64,000 bases of DNA. Source: Coccinella septempunctata (Eukaryota; Arthropoda; Insecta; Coleoptera; Coccinellidae). The first letter of the stretch is position 1. Every line of letters starts with the position of its first letter. Of this stretch, positions 34,388 through 46,500 are shown in pieces. A program made the position numbers and the translations under genes. Where the stretch lies: NCBI RefSeq assembly GCF_907165205.1, contig NC_058192.1, positions 4,464,001 through 4,528,000 of the forward strand, written 5' to 3'. Under the pieces are notes generated by a model. That model was not told the DNA's origin. It saw only the letters and a program-made list of their open reading frames with translations, and made no database searches.

Positions 34388-34486
34388 AGTTATGCATTGG
34401 TTTGAGCGGTGTATAAGTTCTTAGGTTAGGTTAGGTTAGGTTAGTTAGAGTTATGCATTGATTTGAGCGGTATATAGGTTCTTAGG
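34388..34486 (+). repeat. Interstitial TTAGG repeats between 38-bp direct repeats
   Basis: TTAGG occurs four times in tandem at 34421-34440, the insect telomere unit. It is flanked by direct repeats of about 38 bp (34388-34425 and 34449-34486) that share AGTTATGCATTG and TTTGAGCGG. A second short TTAGG run lies at 36587-36606. Confidence 0.85.
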
Positions 34487-34916
34487 TTACATCTTCTTTC
34501 TCTCTGTTTGCCATTATTCATAGAATTTTCAGATATTTATAACCCAAAATCAACGTGTCACCTGAGTGTTTTTTTTAAGGTTAAAAAACCTCTGAAAAAA
34601 TTTCATCACCAGAAACAAGGATATGGAAATTTTCAAATGTGAAGTTGAGACACTTACAGTTCGTTTGCAATATGGCCATACTGGTTGAATTTTGTAACGT
34701 TAATTTCGGAACCTGTGTTCAACCGTACGTTAATTTCACCTATAAATTCGTTTCAAAATCTTTCTAGAATGCATTGTGGCCATTTAATTGGATTTTTTTA
34801 TTCATACGTGTATTCTAGCGTTGAATATCGTTGTAAAAATTGTGATACACCGAATATTCTTAAAGAAGGTAAAAATGATCGATTTGGATGTTACGCAATG
34901 AATTGAAAGAAAGAAG

Positions 34917-35844
34917 ACGTCCACCGAAATTGTGAAAATCGAAAAATTGGAGTATCGAGCCATCATCAAGTACCTGTATTTAAAAGGGTTAAGAGGTAAG
35001 CAGATTTACGAATATATGCTTAATACCCTTGGTGATCAATGTCCTTTGTATGCGACCGTGAAAAATTGGACTGCAAGGTTCAAAAGAGGTGAAGTTTCCA
35101 TTGAAGATGATGACCGATCGGGAAGGCCAGTTTCTGTGTCAGTCCCCGAAAATATCGATGCATTTCATGACATGATTTTATCATACCGTCGAATTGGGCT
35201 AAAACGGATATCTGAAGCACTGAATATTTCATACGAACGCTTTCATCATATAGTTCACGTCAATTTGGACATGACAAAAATTGCTGCAAAATGGATCCCC
35301 AAATGTTGACCAAAAGCGTGCAAGGGTAGAAGCATCGCGTTCGATCTGTGCTCGATTTGAAAACGATGTAGACTTCTTAAACCGAATTGTTACTATGGAT
35401 GAGGCTTGGGTACATTTCTACGATCCAGAAACAAAGCAACAATCGATGGAATGGCGACACTCTGGTTGTCCAAGACCTAAGAAGTTTCGTGTCCAAAAAT
35501 CTGCTGGAAAAGTTCTTGCTTCAGTTTTTTGGGATTGCCATGGAGTAATCATGATTGATTTTTTGGATAAGGGTAGAACAATAACCAGAGATTACTATTC
35601 GACATTACTGACCACTCTATGGGAAAAAAAATGAAGAGAAAAGACGCGGAAAGCTATCCAAAGATGTTTTGTTTTTGCAGGATATCGCCGCTGCACACAA
35701 ATCTCATGTGACCATGCAAAAAATTCTTGATTTAAGGTTTGAATTACTAGAATACCCCCTTATACGCCAGATGTGGCTCCATCCGACTATCATATCTTTC
35801 CTCAACCGAAAAAAGTTCAAAAGGTCGTAAATTTTCTTCCAACG
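34917..35844 (+). pseudogene. Mariner transposase, most complete copy, degenerate
   Basis: The start codon is ACG where the 21.7-kb copy has ATG. It then reads IVKIEKLEYRAIIKYLYLKG, TVKNWTARFKRGEVSIEDDD, GRPVSVSVPENIDAFHDM, IVTMDEAWVHFYDPE (first catalytic Asp), SAGKVLASVFWDCHGV and, after frame changes near 35300 and 35635, LQDIAAAHKS with the second Asp region. The C-terminus is cut at about 35844, where sequence passes into unique DNA. Irritans-like mariner family by overall flavour. Confidence 0.85.
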
Positions 35845-36039
35845 AGGCTAAGAATTTTCAATATATCCTCGTAGTATTGATGTAATGAAAAACTGCCTAT
35901 TCAAACAGTCGCACTTCCAACAAATTGGCAAATTCCATTTACACCAACTCAATTAACAATCAGCCCCAATTGTCCTAGACAATACCCCGACAGAAAGAAA
36001 AACGGCCCTAATACAAAGGGGCGCGTAAAAACTTGAGTG

Positions 36040-36370
36040 ATAACATTATTTCCCTTTGTGAGCCAGAGTCGACGTCAGTTATCGCGCAGGCTCTTTCATT
36101 TCCGGTAGCTCGCTGCAGCACCATAGATAACTAGATATCGCGGGAGTATTCGTACATTTTATCGCGAGAAAGAATAAGAAAACGGCGCAGAATGGACCAT
36201 TATGTTAGGTATAGTAAATCCTATTATGCGGTGGGCGTTATCGTGCCCTCCAAGCCCGTACGCTTTATCGGCATCTTTCGCACGTGCGCCGGCCGACATA
36301 AATCGCCGGCTCTCTTATTTGCAGTTTGCGGCGGAGATAGGACCGTTCAGACATTGTGGAAATTAGTACA
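36040..36370. promoter_or_regulatory. Candidate conserved noncoding block 2
   Basis: GC-rich patch between duplicated mobile-element debris, with TATCGCGAGAAAG, TTTATCGGCATC and GCACGTGCGCCGGCCGACAT. No open frame with protein character. It may be host regulatory DNA now surrounded by insertions. Confidence 0.25.
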
Positions 36371-36730
36371 CAAAGAATGAGGACTTCATTTTCCCCACTT
36401 ACTCTTCTTCTTCCCCCTTTTCTTTGCTTCTACGCGAAAAAATCCCTCATTTACCGCCATAACCAATGCTGATGCTGTGGTTGCTACAGAGGGAAAGCAA
36501 TCATCAGCATTTTCTGATGATGTGTTAGGGGAACAGCAATATAAAGCCTCTGGCAATTGCTCACGACCATTTCAAATGTCGCCTGGTTAGGTTAGGTTAG
36601 ATTAGGTTGAGCCTTAGTTGCTCCTAGCAGGTGGTACTTACGTTACTTCTTGGATCTACACCTTCTCCATGGACTAGGGGATCCAAGACAGCCATAGTTA
36701 TCCACACCACTTCCTCATGTCAATCACCAG

Positions 36731-36950
36731 GAACCTTTTCTTACTAGCTCTGCCTGTAGCGTCTTTTTGGGCTGCAATTCCTAGAATGAACCCTCCATTC
36801 TGACAGTCAAGCTGCTATAAAGACCAGATGGCTTGCCGAAGTCTATTCGGTAAAATTTGGGGCTGTAGATAACCCTGAATTACTACGATGGATGTGTATG
36901 CCATGATTGTGAGACCGATAATAACCTATGGTGTAGTAGTCTAACCTAAC
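36731..36950 (+). repeat. Duplicated segment A (contains LINE RT fragment), copy 1
   Basis: Runs from ACCTTTTCTTACTAGCTCTG to GTAGTCTAACCTAAC. It reappears almost unchanged at 37510-37729. Inside, 36888-36944 reads MDVYAMIVRPIITYGVVV and stops, which matches the thumb-region motif (Y.AIVRPI.TYG) of non-LTR reverse transcriptases. Confidence 0.85.
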
Positions 36951-37508
36951 CATTTCTACGATCCAGAAACAAAGCAACAATCGATGGAATGGCGACACTC
37001 TGGTTGTACAAGACCTAAGAAGTTTCGTGTCCAAAAATCTGCTGGAAAAGTTCTTGCTTCAGTTTTTTGGGATTGCCATGGAGTAATCATGATTGATTTT
37101 TTGGATAAGGGTAGAACAATAACCAGAGATTACTATTCGACATTACTGACCACTCTATGGGAAAAAAATTAAAGAGAAAAGACGTGGAAAGCTATCCAAA
37201 GATGTTTTGTTTTTGCAAGACATCGCCCCTGCACACAAATCTCATGTTGCCATGCAAAAAATTCTTGATTTAAGGTTTGAATTTCTAGAATACCCCCTTA
37301 TACGCCAGATGTGGCTCCATCCGACTATCATATCTTTCCTCAACTGAAAAACGAGGCTAAGAATTTTACAATATATCCTCGTATTGATGTAATGAAAAAC
37401 TGCCTATTCAAACAGTCGCACTTCCAACAAATTGGCAAATTCCATTTACACCAACTCAATTAACAATCAGCCCCAATTGTCCTAGACAATACCCCGACAG
37501 AAAGAAAA
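36951..37508 (+). repeat. Duplicate (B') of mariner 3' part plus its flank
   Basis: Near-identical to 35413-36001, including about 150 bp of non-transposon flank, with a roughly 30-bp deletion where the source reads TCAAAAGGTCGTAAATTTTC. Because it carries flanking sequence and starts mid-element (CATTTCTACGATCCAG), it arose by segmental duplication rather than transposition. It sits exactly between two copies of another 220-bp segment. Confidence 0.9.
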
Positions 37509-37509
37509 A

Positions 37510-37729
37510 AACCTTTTCTTACTAGCTCTGCCTGTAGCGTCTTTTTGGGCTGCAATTCCTAGAATGAACCCTCCATTCTGACAGTCAAGCTGCTATAAAG
37601 ACCAGATGGCTTGCAGAAGTCTATTCGGTAAAATTTGGGGCTGTAGATAACCCTGAATTACTACGATGGATGTGTTTGCCATGATTGTGAGACCGATAAT
37701 AACCTATGGTGTAGTAGTCTAACCTAACC
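37510..37729 (+). repeat. Duplicated segment A', copy 2
   Basis: Second copy of the 36731-36950 segment, differing by a few substitutions (for example TGTTTGCC for TGTATGCC near 37675). Its end, CTAACCTAACCT, is a short CCTAA run. Together with copy 1 it brackets the inserted block B'. Confidence 0.85.
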
Positions 37730-37812
37730 TATTAATATTATTAGAACCGGGATCGTTGTGGCTCGATTAGCCTTTCGTGAACTGCGACCATGTAGATCTT
37801 TTGTTCTCTACC

Positions 37813-38360
37813 CTACTCCCCAGGAAGGTCGTCAATGGTGTTGATAAAACCGACAACATCCTTAGGGGCCTTAGCCGTTACCTCGTGGGTATCCAGGACC
37901 GGTTTCCCCATATGAGTGGTTCTAAGGTCTGCCAGCTCTGGACACTTGCATACCATGTGTTCAGCTGTTGCTGCTTCTGATCCACAGAGCCTACAAATCT
38001 CATCTGCTGGCCTTCCCATACGGTACAAATGATATTTGTAGCGACATTGCTCTGTCAGCAGTCCCACCATCACCCGAAGCTCAGCTCGTGACAGCTTTAG
38101 CAGTTTTCAGGTGTAGGTCGATGAAATCATCAAAAATTTCTTTGACTGAGTAACTCCAGAAGTGTTTCTCCAGAGGGTTATTCTGTTGTTCAACTCCAAT
38201 TGTTGGACCGCTGCCTTTTATTGGTATTTTCCAAGCCCACAGAAAGGCTCAGGTCCAGCAGGTGTTAACCTCTATGCTTATTTTGCAAGTTCATCGGCTT
38301 TCTCATTTCCTTCAACACCACAATGGCCTGGCACATTGTAGATAACCTAAAAACTGTAAA
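37813..38360 (-). pseudogene. LINE ORF2 3' fragment: RNase H and C-terminal zinc knuckle
   Basis: On the minus strand 38350-38285 reads NVPGHCGVEGNEKADELAK, the RNase H signature of I/R1/Jockey-type LINEs, followed by a broken stretch with PEPFCGLGKYQ and then CRLCGSEAATAEHMVCKCPELADLR, the cysteine motif near the end of such ORFs. Stops and frame changes interrupt it; the upstream RT is absent. Confidence 0.8.
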
Positions 38361-38597
38361 CTGAGCCTCTGCAAGTTGCTTACTAATTGCGCTGATTTCA
38401 GCTGTCGCCTGGTAAGAGTCACCCAACTTTTACCTTTGCCCTTTGCACATTCTGGAGCCAACCATTCATAGCAGCACTGGGTACCATGGCATTGTGGGTT
38501 TACGTAGAGTTTCTTAGGACTAAGATCCAAGAAAGGAAGCAATCTAATCGGCTATCACATGAACCCAATTTGCCAATATACTGGTGAGCTTGTTGCG

Positions 38598-38712
38598 GAG
38601 TTACTAAGAACTAATACCCTAGAAAGGGACCAATCCAATTGGGAGATGTATACATGTTTGCCATCTGCCTATGGGATTGGTCACTTTCTTAGGAATTAGT
38701 TCTTAGTTACTC
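38598..38712. repeat. 115-bp near-perfect hairpin
   Basis: GAGTTACTAAGAACTAATAC (38598) pairs with the segment ending TTAGTTCTTAGTTACTC (38712), and GGGACCAATCC with GGATTGGTCA further in; only scattered mismatches over some 45 bp per arm. Could be a tiny MITE or a hairpin RNA precursor. Confidence 0.75.
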
Positions 38713-39179
38713 AGCATAAACCAACCATAATTGTTCCTATCTTAGGTCTTAGTTCTTAGGAACTCAAACCTCCATTCTGACGCTGCTATAAAAGCACCTA
38801 GCTACAGTGTCATCAGTACTTAGGAAACTCAATAAAATTGGTAAGAAGGACAAGGTCTCCCTATACTAGATTCTCGGTCAGTCGGGAATAAAAGAAATGG
38901 AGTCCACGTCCAAGAAAAAGAGCAATTTTACTAATACGAAACCTTTTGATCGTATGCACCTTCAAGGAAGAGTTTCAAAAGAAGGAATAAACACAAATAC
39001 ACAAAAGTATTATATGTTGTGGTAAACGAAAAAATGTACCTAATATGCACCTTGGCAAATACTGTCTATTGTCTCGCCTGCTTGTTATAACCTTCAGTAT
39101 TGCCAATTTGAAAGAACAGACCGGTAAAAATACTCTTCAGAATACGCATTATCAAAGTAACATATCACTTTTTTCCGGT

Positions 39180-39560
39180 TGCTTCATCTCCAAAACCCAA
39201 TAACGGCCGCACACGTATACACAGCTCGCCCGATATTTTCCGGCACTCTGCACTAATTTAGATGGCGTTGTGTGCGTTTTTCTATTTTTCCCTGATGATT
39301 GTAATTCTTCACGGTGGCTCGACTTTGACGCGCCGAGCAGACTATTAGATTATTATCATTATTTCCGCATCATGTTTACATCAATTTATCTCCGAGGGTT
39401 CCTGGGGTGCATGATGTTGCGCTCCTGAGGTTTTCTTCCTTTTTGTTACCGAACGAATTATTACGTTGGCTGCCACGAAATTGTGGCGAATCTGATCAAT
39501 TACGATACTTTCGTTGGTTCGGTCGAGGTTTCGGGAAATTTCGCGAGAGGTCGTCTTTTA
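39180..39560. promoter_or_regulatory. Candidate conserved noncoding block 3
   Basis: Moderately GC-rich block with TTTGACGCGCCGAGCAGAC next to ATTAGATTATTATC and TTTACATCAATTTATC motifs; no coding signal. A family A terminal repeat follows directly at 39574. Confidence 0.2.
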
Positions 39561-39573
39561 CGAGGTATTTTAC

Positions 39574-39648
39574 AGGGTGAGTTTTTGACTCGTTCAAATA
39601 TTTTAATAGTAGATTCTTGAGGTCAGAAGGAACACTTTTTTTCTTCAC
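39574..39648 (+). mobile_element. Family A MITE terminal repeat only (copy g)
   Basis: Only one terminal repeat is present: TACAGGGTGAGTTTTTGACT through GAACACTTTTTTTC. The rest of the element is missing. Confidence 0.7.
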
Positions 39649-42600
39649 CACCAAGTTGAGACTTTTTCAACCGAATGTAGAACTGGTCAAAATGAAGCGT
39701 TTCACCAAATATAACTTTAAAATGACAAAGCTGAAGAAAAATTTGAAAATAATTACTGAAATAGATCACGAAGCAAGAAATGATTTTTCGTTATGGTGAA
39801 CTGTATTGGAAATAAACCAAAATCAGACTTTCCTTCTCTAATATTCATTTCCTATTCACCGGACTAGCCCCCGTCGTGATTGAAGAGATTATTTTCCTCA
39901 ATAACTTTACGGCATTAGAGGAACTCGTTCGGAAACATTCAGATGTAAAAGACGGATATCCTTCCTCCCTTCTTTCGATATATTTCACATTTCACGGTCT
40001 TCTTGATATGAAAAGATGTCTTCACAGACGAAACACTCGGCTCCTTTCACTAAATCGCAATATGTAAAGGTTTACATAAAGCCTAGAATGAAACCTCGGC
40101 TCCGGCTCTGTTTGAAGTTCTTTCCCGGAGGATTTGGTATTCTGCTGAGATGAATGTTAATTGAACGAATGAATCGGGCCATTATTTAGGTTATGAATCG
40201 TTGTGTTGTGCGACACAGTTGAGGGTTTGTCAAATGAAAGCTTCCATTGAAGAAAATTGGCTCTTGACAAGGGAAGGTTTCCAAAAAAGGAAAGGGATAA
40301 GAGTACACCAGCGCATTCACCAATTTGCACCCACCAAGATTATCTTGATTGGTGGCTAAAATCTCTAGGTAAATTTTCAATTTTCCCCCGATTGTTCTTG
40401 GATAAACCATAAACGTCCATCCACCCACATCGGTTAAGAAGAAAATTTTTGATACAGAAATTAGACCCGCTTTTCTTCATCTTCATTCTTAATTTCTATC
40501 CAAACAGATAGCAACATCTGAACGTACAATAAGGATAATGAAGGGGGATTCAAAAATGCGAAGAACGGAAAAGAGACGCTTCCATTGGCAAAGTTTTCAT
40601 GGAGCAAACTCGATTAGCTGTGAAAATTCGTTTAGTTCATAAGAAAATTAAAAGTAAACTCGTGAAAACTTTTATACGAGCTGAGGCACAATCGTTACAG
40701 TACACGTGCACAGTGGCTGCCAAAATGTTTGCCGTAAACCGCCAAACGAATCATAGAATTCTCAAGAAAATGGAGTTCAGTTGAGAAAAACTTGATTTTT
40801 TCATGACACTGTGAAAAAAAAAGATTTGTGCTATTCCTGTTATCATATAAGAGTTAATTTTGGTTCGGACGTTTGTTTTTGCTTGAAATGAAAATGTATT
40901 GAATATAAGGAGCATGATTTGATATATTTAGTATGCAAGAAAGATTTTTCTAGTCAGTGAGCAAGATTCCGACAATATCTATTTGAATTTTTTTTGAGGG
41001 ATTTGCATAGTTGACGCAATATCTTATAGAAATGAGCTGATGATTTTGGTACAGTGGTGAGATGATGCTCCTTCAAGATTATTATTCACCAACTATTCAC
41101 CACTATTTATTATTTTTGGTCTGGCCTTTTACGGTAAGATTTGATCAAATCTTTGAATTATTTAGTGCTTTTTTCCTGCTCTTCGTTTTTGTTGAGAGAA
41201 AGATTCCCTTCAGAATAAATACGTTTGCTCATTCTGTGAGAAAATTTAATGTCAATACACTTGTCACTTATATAGGGAAGGCAGAGCTTTTTACTCTGCT
41301 TGCTTTTTGCATCAATAACCTAATTTCAATTGATGTCTAAATAACCTATTTCACAAAATTTTTAAAATAAATTTTTGAATTCCTTAATTCTGAGTATGGA
41401 ATGTCCGAAACACTTTTCATGGAGAAAAATATGGGACTCAGATACTTTCGATCAATGTTCAAAGGAAAAAGATTCAATTTTGAACCTAACCATTTTCGTA
41501 TGGATTGGCTCAAGTTTGGGTACCGCTGTCATTCAACAATTAGTTTCACACTTTACAATCGAAAAAATGTAAGCGGCATTTTCGCGATTCCGAAATGAAT
41601 TCTTCAATACCATCTAATTTGGAGCCTGCAATTCGTGCCTCTTTATTGCTCTTTTTCAGCGTACACATTCTTTCATCAGGAAGGTTTTCAAAACTTCTTT
41701 GGAAGTTTCATGAATGAGGGATAACTAGCGCCATGAATATGCATGTTTATTCGATTATATTTCAATGTTCGCTCAATGAAATGAACAGGGATGCCGTTTG
41801 GAATTCCGAGTGCGGGGTGTATTTTTGTTCTTTTGTGGTTCAGACCCTGAGGTAAGTGTTTAATTGAGTGAGGTTTTGTCCAATAGGGAGCATTTTCTAC
41901 TCCCTAGACTTAGAGGTATCTTCTCAATTATTCTCGATTTTTTTCGTAACTTATATTACTGTAAAATGGTTGTTTTTTCATTTCTGAAACAGAAGAAGTA
42001 ACCAGTAGAAAAATTTGGTGGTGTATCCCTATAATTGCAAGGTGTAGAAAATTCACCCCTGAAATTCAATAAATACGTTATCATATCTGTAAAATTCGAA
42101 TCATTTTCGTTAAGAAATCGAACTTTGCTGCCAGAAGGAATAAAGAATCCTAGTGGCGAGTTGTCCTCCTTTATTGATTAAACTTCTCGAAGAAGTATTA
42201 TGTTTCTGCATTTCCCACATTTGTCGCGAAAGTTTCACACAATCGAACGAAAGCTTCGAGTACTTCCACAAATAATAAAGTAGTCAGAACTGTGTTTTCG
42301 AACCAAATATTGAAACGTAATGAAAAGAAAGCAGAATGGGACAATTGGAGTGCAGAACCCCATATATATGTTGCAGCTGGTGAACTATTGATTGTGTGTG
42401 GCAATGATACATTTTCCTGAACATTTCCAAGTTCGATATTGAATACTCAAACAATAACTGACAGAAATGGTTTTTGGTTCTGTCAGCTCTCTTGCGGGTG
42501 AAATGAAACATTGATTATAAGTTTTTACTGGAGTGATACAAGAAGGAAGGGGATGCGTAATACTCATTTCTCATCAATGATTCGGTTTGACTCTTCAAAA

Positions 42601-43544
42601 GGGCGTAACAATACACATAGGTTGTATTTTTTGCTTTTCTCAAATGAACAAGATGCGTTATGGAGGAAAACGCCTAAGGTAGAACACCCTATACATACTG
42701 ACTGGACACTTGAAGCATCCATGTTCCAATCGGCCAGCATTTAACGTGGATATTCAATCATGATACTCAATATAACATCCCACTAATTGCAAGATAATAA
42801 CCTCCATTACAATATGCATAACACAGTAATGGCTTTGTGATTAACAATGCATTTGCTCCACCTACATATTGTAGGTGTAGGTATTGTAGGTCATTTCATA
42901 TAAATTTACTGAAATCAACCTAAGAGAGTGATACAGAATTATCCAAAATTGGTCATCCTTCTACTGTAAGTAGGTATAGCGTACAACACTACTACGATTA
43001 CCAAAATATTACAAAAGATGCGTCTGTATTTTGAACTCTATCAGGATGTCTTTATTTTTGTTATAAGATGTACAAATATGAAAGGCTGCTCTATTCCTCA
43101 ACTCCAAATCTCCACAAACCCTACCGATATTCTTTTCGAAGCCTCAGTTTCCGCCGAAAATGATTTTCTGATGAAAACAAGCGTGAAACATCGCGTAGGT
43201 ATGGAAATTGTTTTCGCTCCTATTTAAATTGTTTCAGGCGAGCGATTAGGGAGTCGTCAACTGTGCCGTAACGTTGTTACGTTGAAAATTGTCCCTGATG
43301 GAAATTTCAATGTGAACGAGGTGGTGCTGGGGGCAAAACTAGAATTGATGCCAGAAGGTTTCTGTTTCCTTCCCCGGACTCATTCACGGAAACCCTGAAT
43401 TAACTTCTTAGAATTGATTGGGATCCATTAAAAGAAACTTCTCATATTTATTGGGAGGATTCATTTTTTATAAGAGAAAACATGAAGAATCGGCCTTCCT
43501 TCTTTCCGAAGTATCCTGTTAATGATTTCACTACAACTAGTGAT
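39649..43544. other. Intergenic DNA before the satellite
   Basis: No recognisable gene or mobile-element protein. All open frames are under 95 codons and lack motifs. A short tandem motif (GTAGGT/TTGTAGGT) occurs near 42865-42895. Confidence 0.45.
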
Positions 43545-46500
43545 TTTGAGGGGACTAACACAATTGCTAATTTTTCACCAAAAAAAAAACGAGAATTTCG
43601 AAAGTTTTTGTGCTAGGATAAGAGACTTGCCAATGCTGATTATAGAACCGGAGATCTCAATCGGATCGGAGGAATATAACAGGAGATATCGAAGTTTGAA
43701 ATTTGCAATTTTTGAAAAATGCCATTTCCGAGATGAAAATCTAAACGAAGGGAGATAGGCTTTCGAAATTGATCGCAATAGATTCAGCGGGTTCGAAAAC
43801 CTATATTTTCATACCAAACTTTCGAATATCGGACCCTGTTTTGGAGAAAATATTTTTTTTTGTTTTTCCATTTTTCATTTTCGAGTTCACTTTGAAGGGC
43901 TCTCTAGAGAGCAATTCTCTATTGAATCATCAACTGTTGGATTTTCTAGAATCTTCAGAACAAGTTCTGTGCACTCCTCATCCTAGGACAGTAATAGAAC
44001 ATCCTGATTTTTAGACAGAGTAGCAAATAGGTGATATTAGGGGGGTCTAACCCCTTGCTCATTTTTGACCAAAAAAATCGAGATTTTCGAAATCGAGTTT
44101 TTGTACTACGGTGGGAGCCTAGGCAACGCTGATTATATAACCGGAAATCCCAATTGGATCAGACGAATATAACAGGAGATATCGCAGATTGAAAATTGCA
44201 ATTTTTGAAAAATGCCATTTCCAAGATGAAAATTTAAACGAAGGGAGATAGGCTCTCGAAATTGATCGCAATAGATTCAGCGGGTTCGAAAACCTATATT
44301 TTCATACCAAACTTTCGAATATCGGACCCTGTTTTGGAGAAAATAAGTTTTTTTGTTTTTCCATTTTTCATTTTCGAGTTCACTTTGAAGGGCTCTCTAG
44401 AGATCAGTCCTCTAACGAATCATCAACTGTTTGATTTTCTAGAATCTTCGGAACAAGTTCTGTGCACTCCTTATCCTAGGACAGTAATAGAACATCCTGA
44501 TTTTTAGACAGAGTAGCAAATAGGTGATTTTAGGGGGGTCTAACCCCTTGCTCATTTTTGACCAAAAAAATCGAGATTTTCGAAATCGAGTTTTGGTACT
44601 ACGGTGGGAGCCTAGGCAACGCTGATTATATAACCGGAAATCCCAATTGGATCAGACGAATATAACAGGAGATATCGCAGATTGAAAATTGCAATTTTTG
44701 AAAAATGCCATTTCCAAGATGAAAATCTAAACGAAGGGAGATAGGCTCTCGAAATTAATCGCAATAGATTCAGCGGGTTCGAAAACCTATATTTTCATAC
44801 CAAACTTTCGAATATCGGACCCTGTTTTGGAGAAAATAAGTTTTTTTGTTTTTCCATTTTTCATTTTCGAGTTCACTTTGAAGGGCTCTCTAGAAAGCAA
44901 TTCTCTATCGAATCATCAACTGTTTGATTTTCTAGAATCTTCGGAACAAGTTCTGTGCACTCCTTATCCTAGGACAGTAATAGAACATCCTGATTTTTAG
45001 ACAGAGTAGCAAATAGGTGATTTTAGGGGGGTCTAACCCCTTGCTCATTTTTGACCAAAAAATCGAGATTTTCGAAATCGAGTTTTTGTGCTAGGGTGGG
45101 AGCCTAGGCAACGCTGATTATATAACCGGAAATCCCAATTGGATCAGACGAATATAACAGGAGATATCGCAGATTGAAAATTGCAATTTTTGAAAAATGC
45201 CATTTCCAAGATGAAAATCTAAACGAAGGGATATAGGCTTTCGAAATTGATCGCAATAGATTCAGCGGGTTCGAAAACCTATATTTTCATACCAAACTTT
45301 CGAATATCGGACCCTGTTTTGGAGAAAATATTTTTTTTTGTTTTTCCATTTTTCATTTTCGAGTTCACTTTGAAGGGCTCTCTAGAGAGCAATTCTCTAT
45401 TGAATCATCAACTGTTGGATTTTCTAGAATCTTCAGAACAAGTTCTGTGCACTCCTCATCCTAGGACAGTAATAGAACATCCTGATTTTTAGACAGAGTA
45501 GCAAATAGGTGATATTAGGGGGGTCTAACCCCTTGCTCATTTTTGACCAAAAAAATCGAGATTTTCGAAATCGAGTTTTTGTACTACGGTGGGAGCCTAG
45601 GCAACGCTGATTATATAACCGGAAATCCCAATTGGATCAGACGAATATAACAGGAGATATCGCAGATTGAAAATTGCAATTTTTGAAAAATGCCATTTCC
45701 AAGATGAAAATTTAAACGAAGGGAGATAGGCTCTCGAAATTGATCGCAATAGATTCAGCGGGTTCGAAAACCTATATTTTCATACCAAACTTTCGAATAT
45801 CGGACCCTGTTTTGGAGAAAATAAGTTTTTTTGTTTTTCCATTTTTCATTTTCGAGTTCACTTTGAAGGGCTCTCTAGAAAGCAATTCTCTATCGAATCA
45901 TCAACTGTTTGATTTTCTAGAATCTTCGGAACAAGTTCTGTGCACTCCTTATCCTAGGACAGTAATAGAACATCCTGATTTTTAGACAGAGTAGCAAATA
46001 GGTGATTTTAGGGGGGTCTAACCCCTTGCTCATTTATGACCAGAAAAATCGAGATTTTCGAAATCGAGTTTTTGTACTACGGTGGGAGCCTAGGCAACGC
46101 TGATTATATAACCGGAAATCCCAATTGGATCAGACGAATATAACAGGAGATATCGCAGATTGAAAATTGCAATTTTTGAAAAATGCCATTTCCAAGATGA
46201 AAATCTAAACGAAGGGAGATAGGCTCTCGAAATTGATCGCAATAGATTCAGCGGGTTCGAAAACCTATATTTTCATACCAAACTTTCGAATATCGGACCC
46301 TGTTTTAGAGAAAATAAGTTTTTTTGTTTTTCCATTTTTCATTTTCCAGTTCACTTTGAAGGGCTCTCTAGAGAGCAATTCTCTATCGAATCATCAACTG
46401 TTTGATTTTCTAGAATCTTCAGAACAAGTTCTGTGCACTCCTTATCCTAGGACAGTAATAGAACATCCTGATTTTTAGACAGAGTAGCAAATAGGTGATT

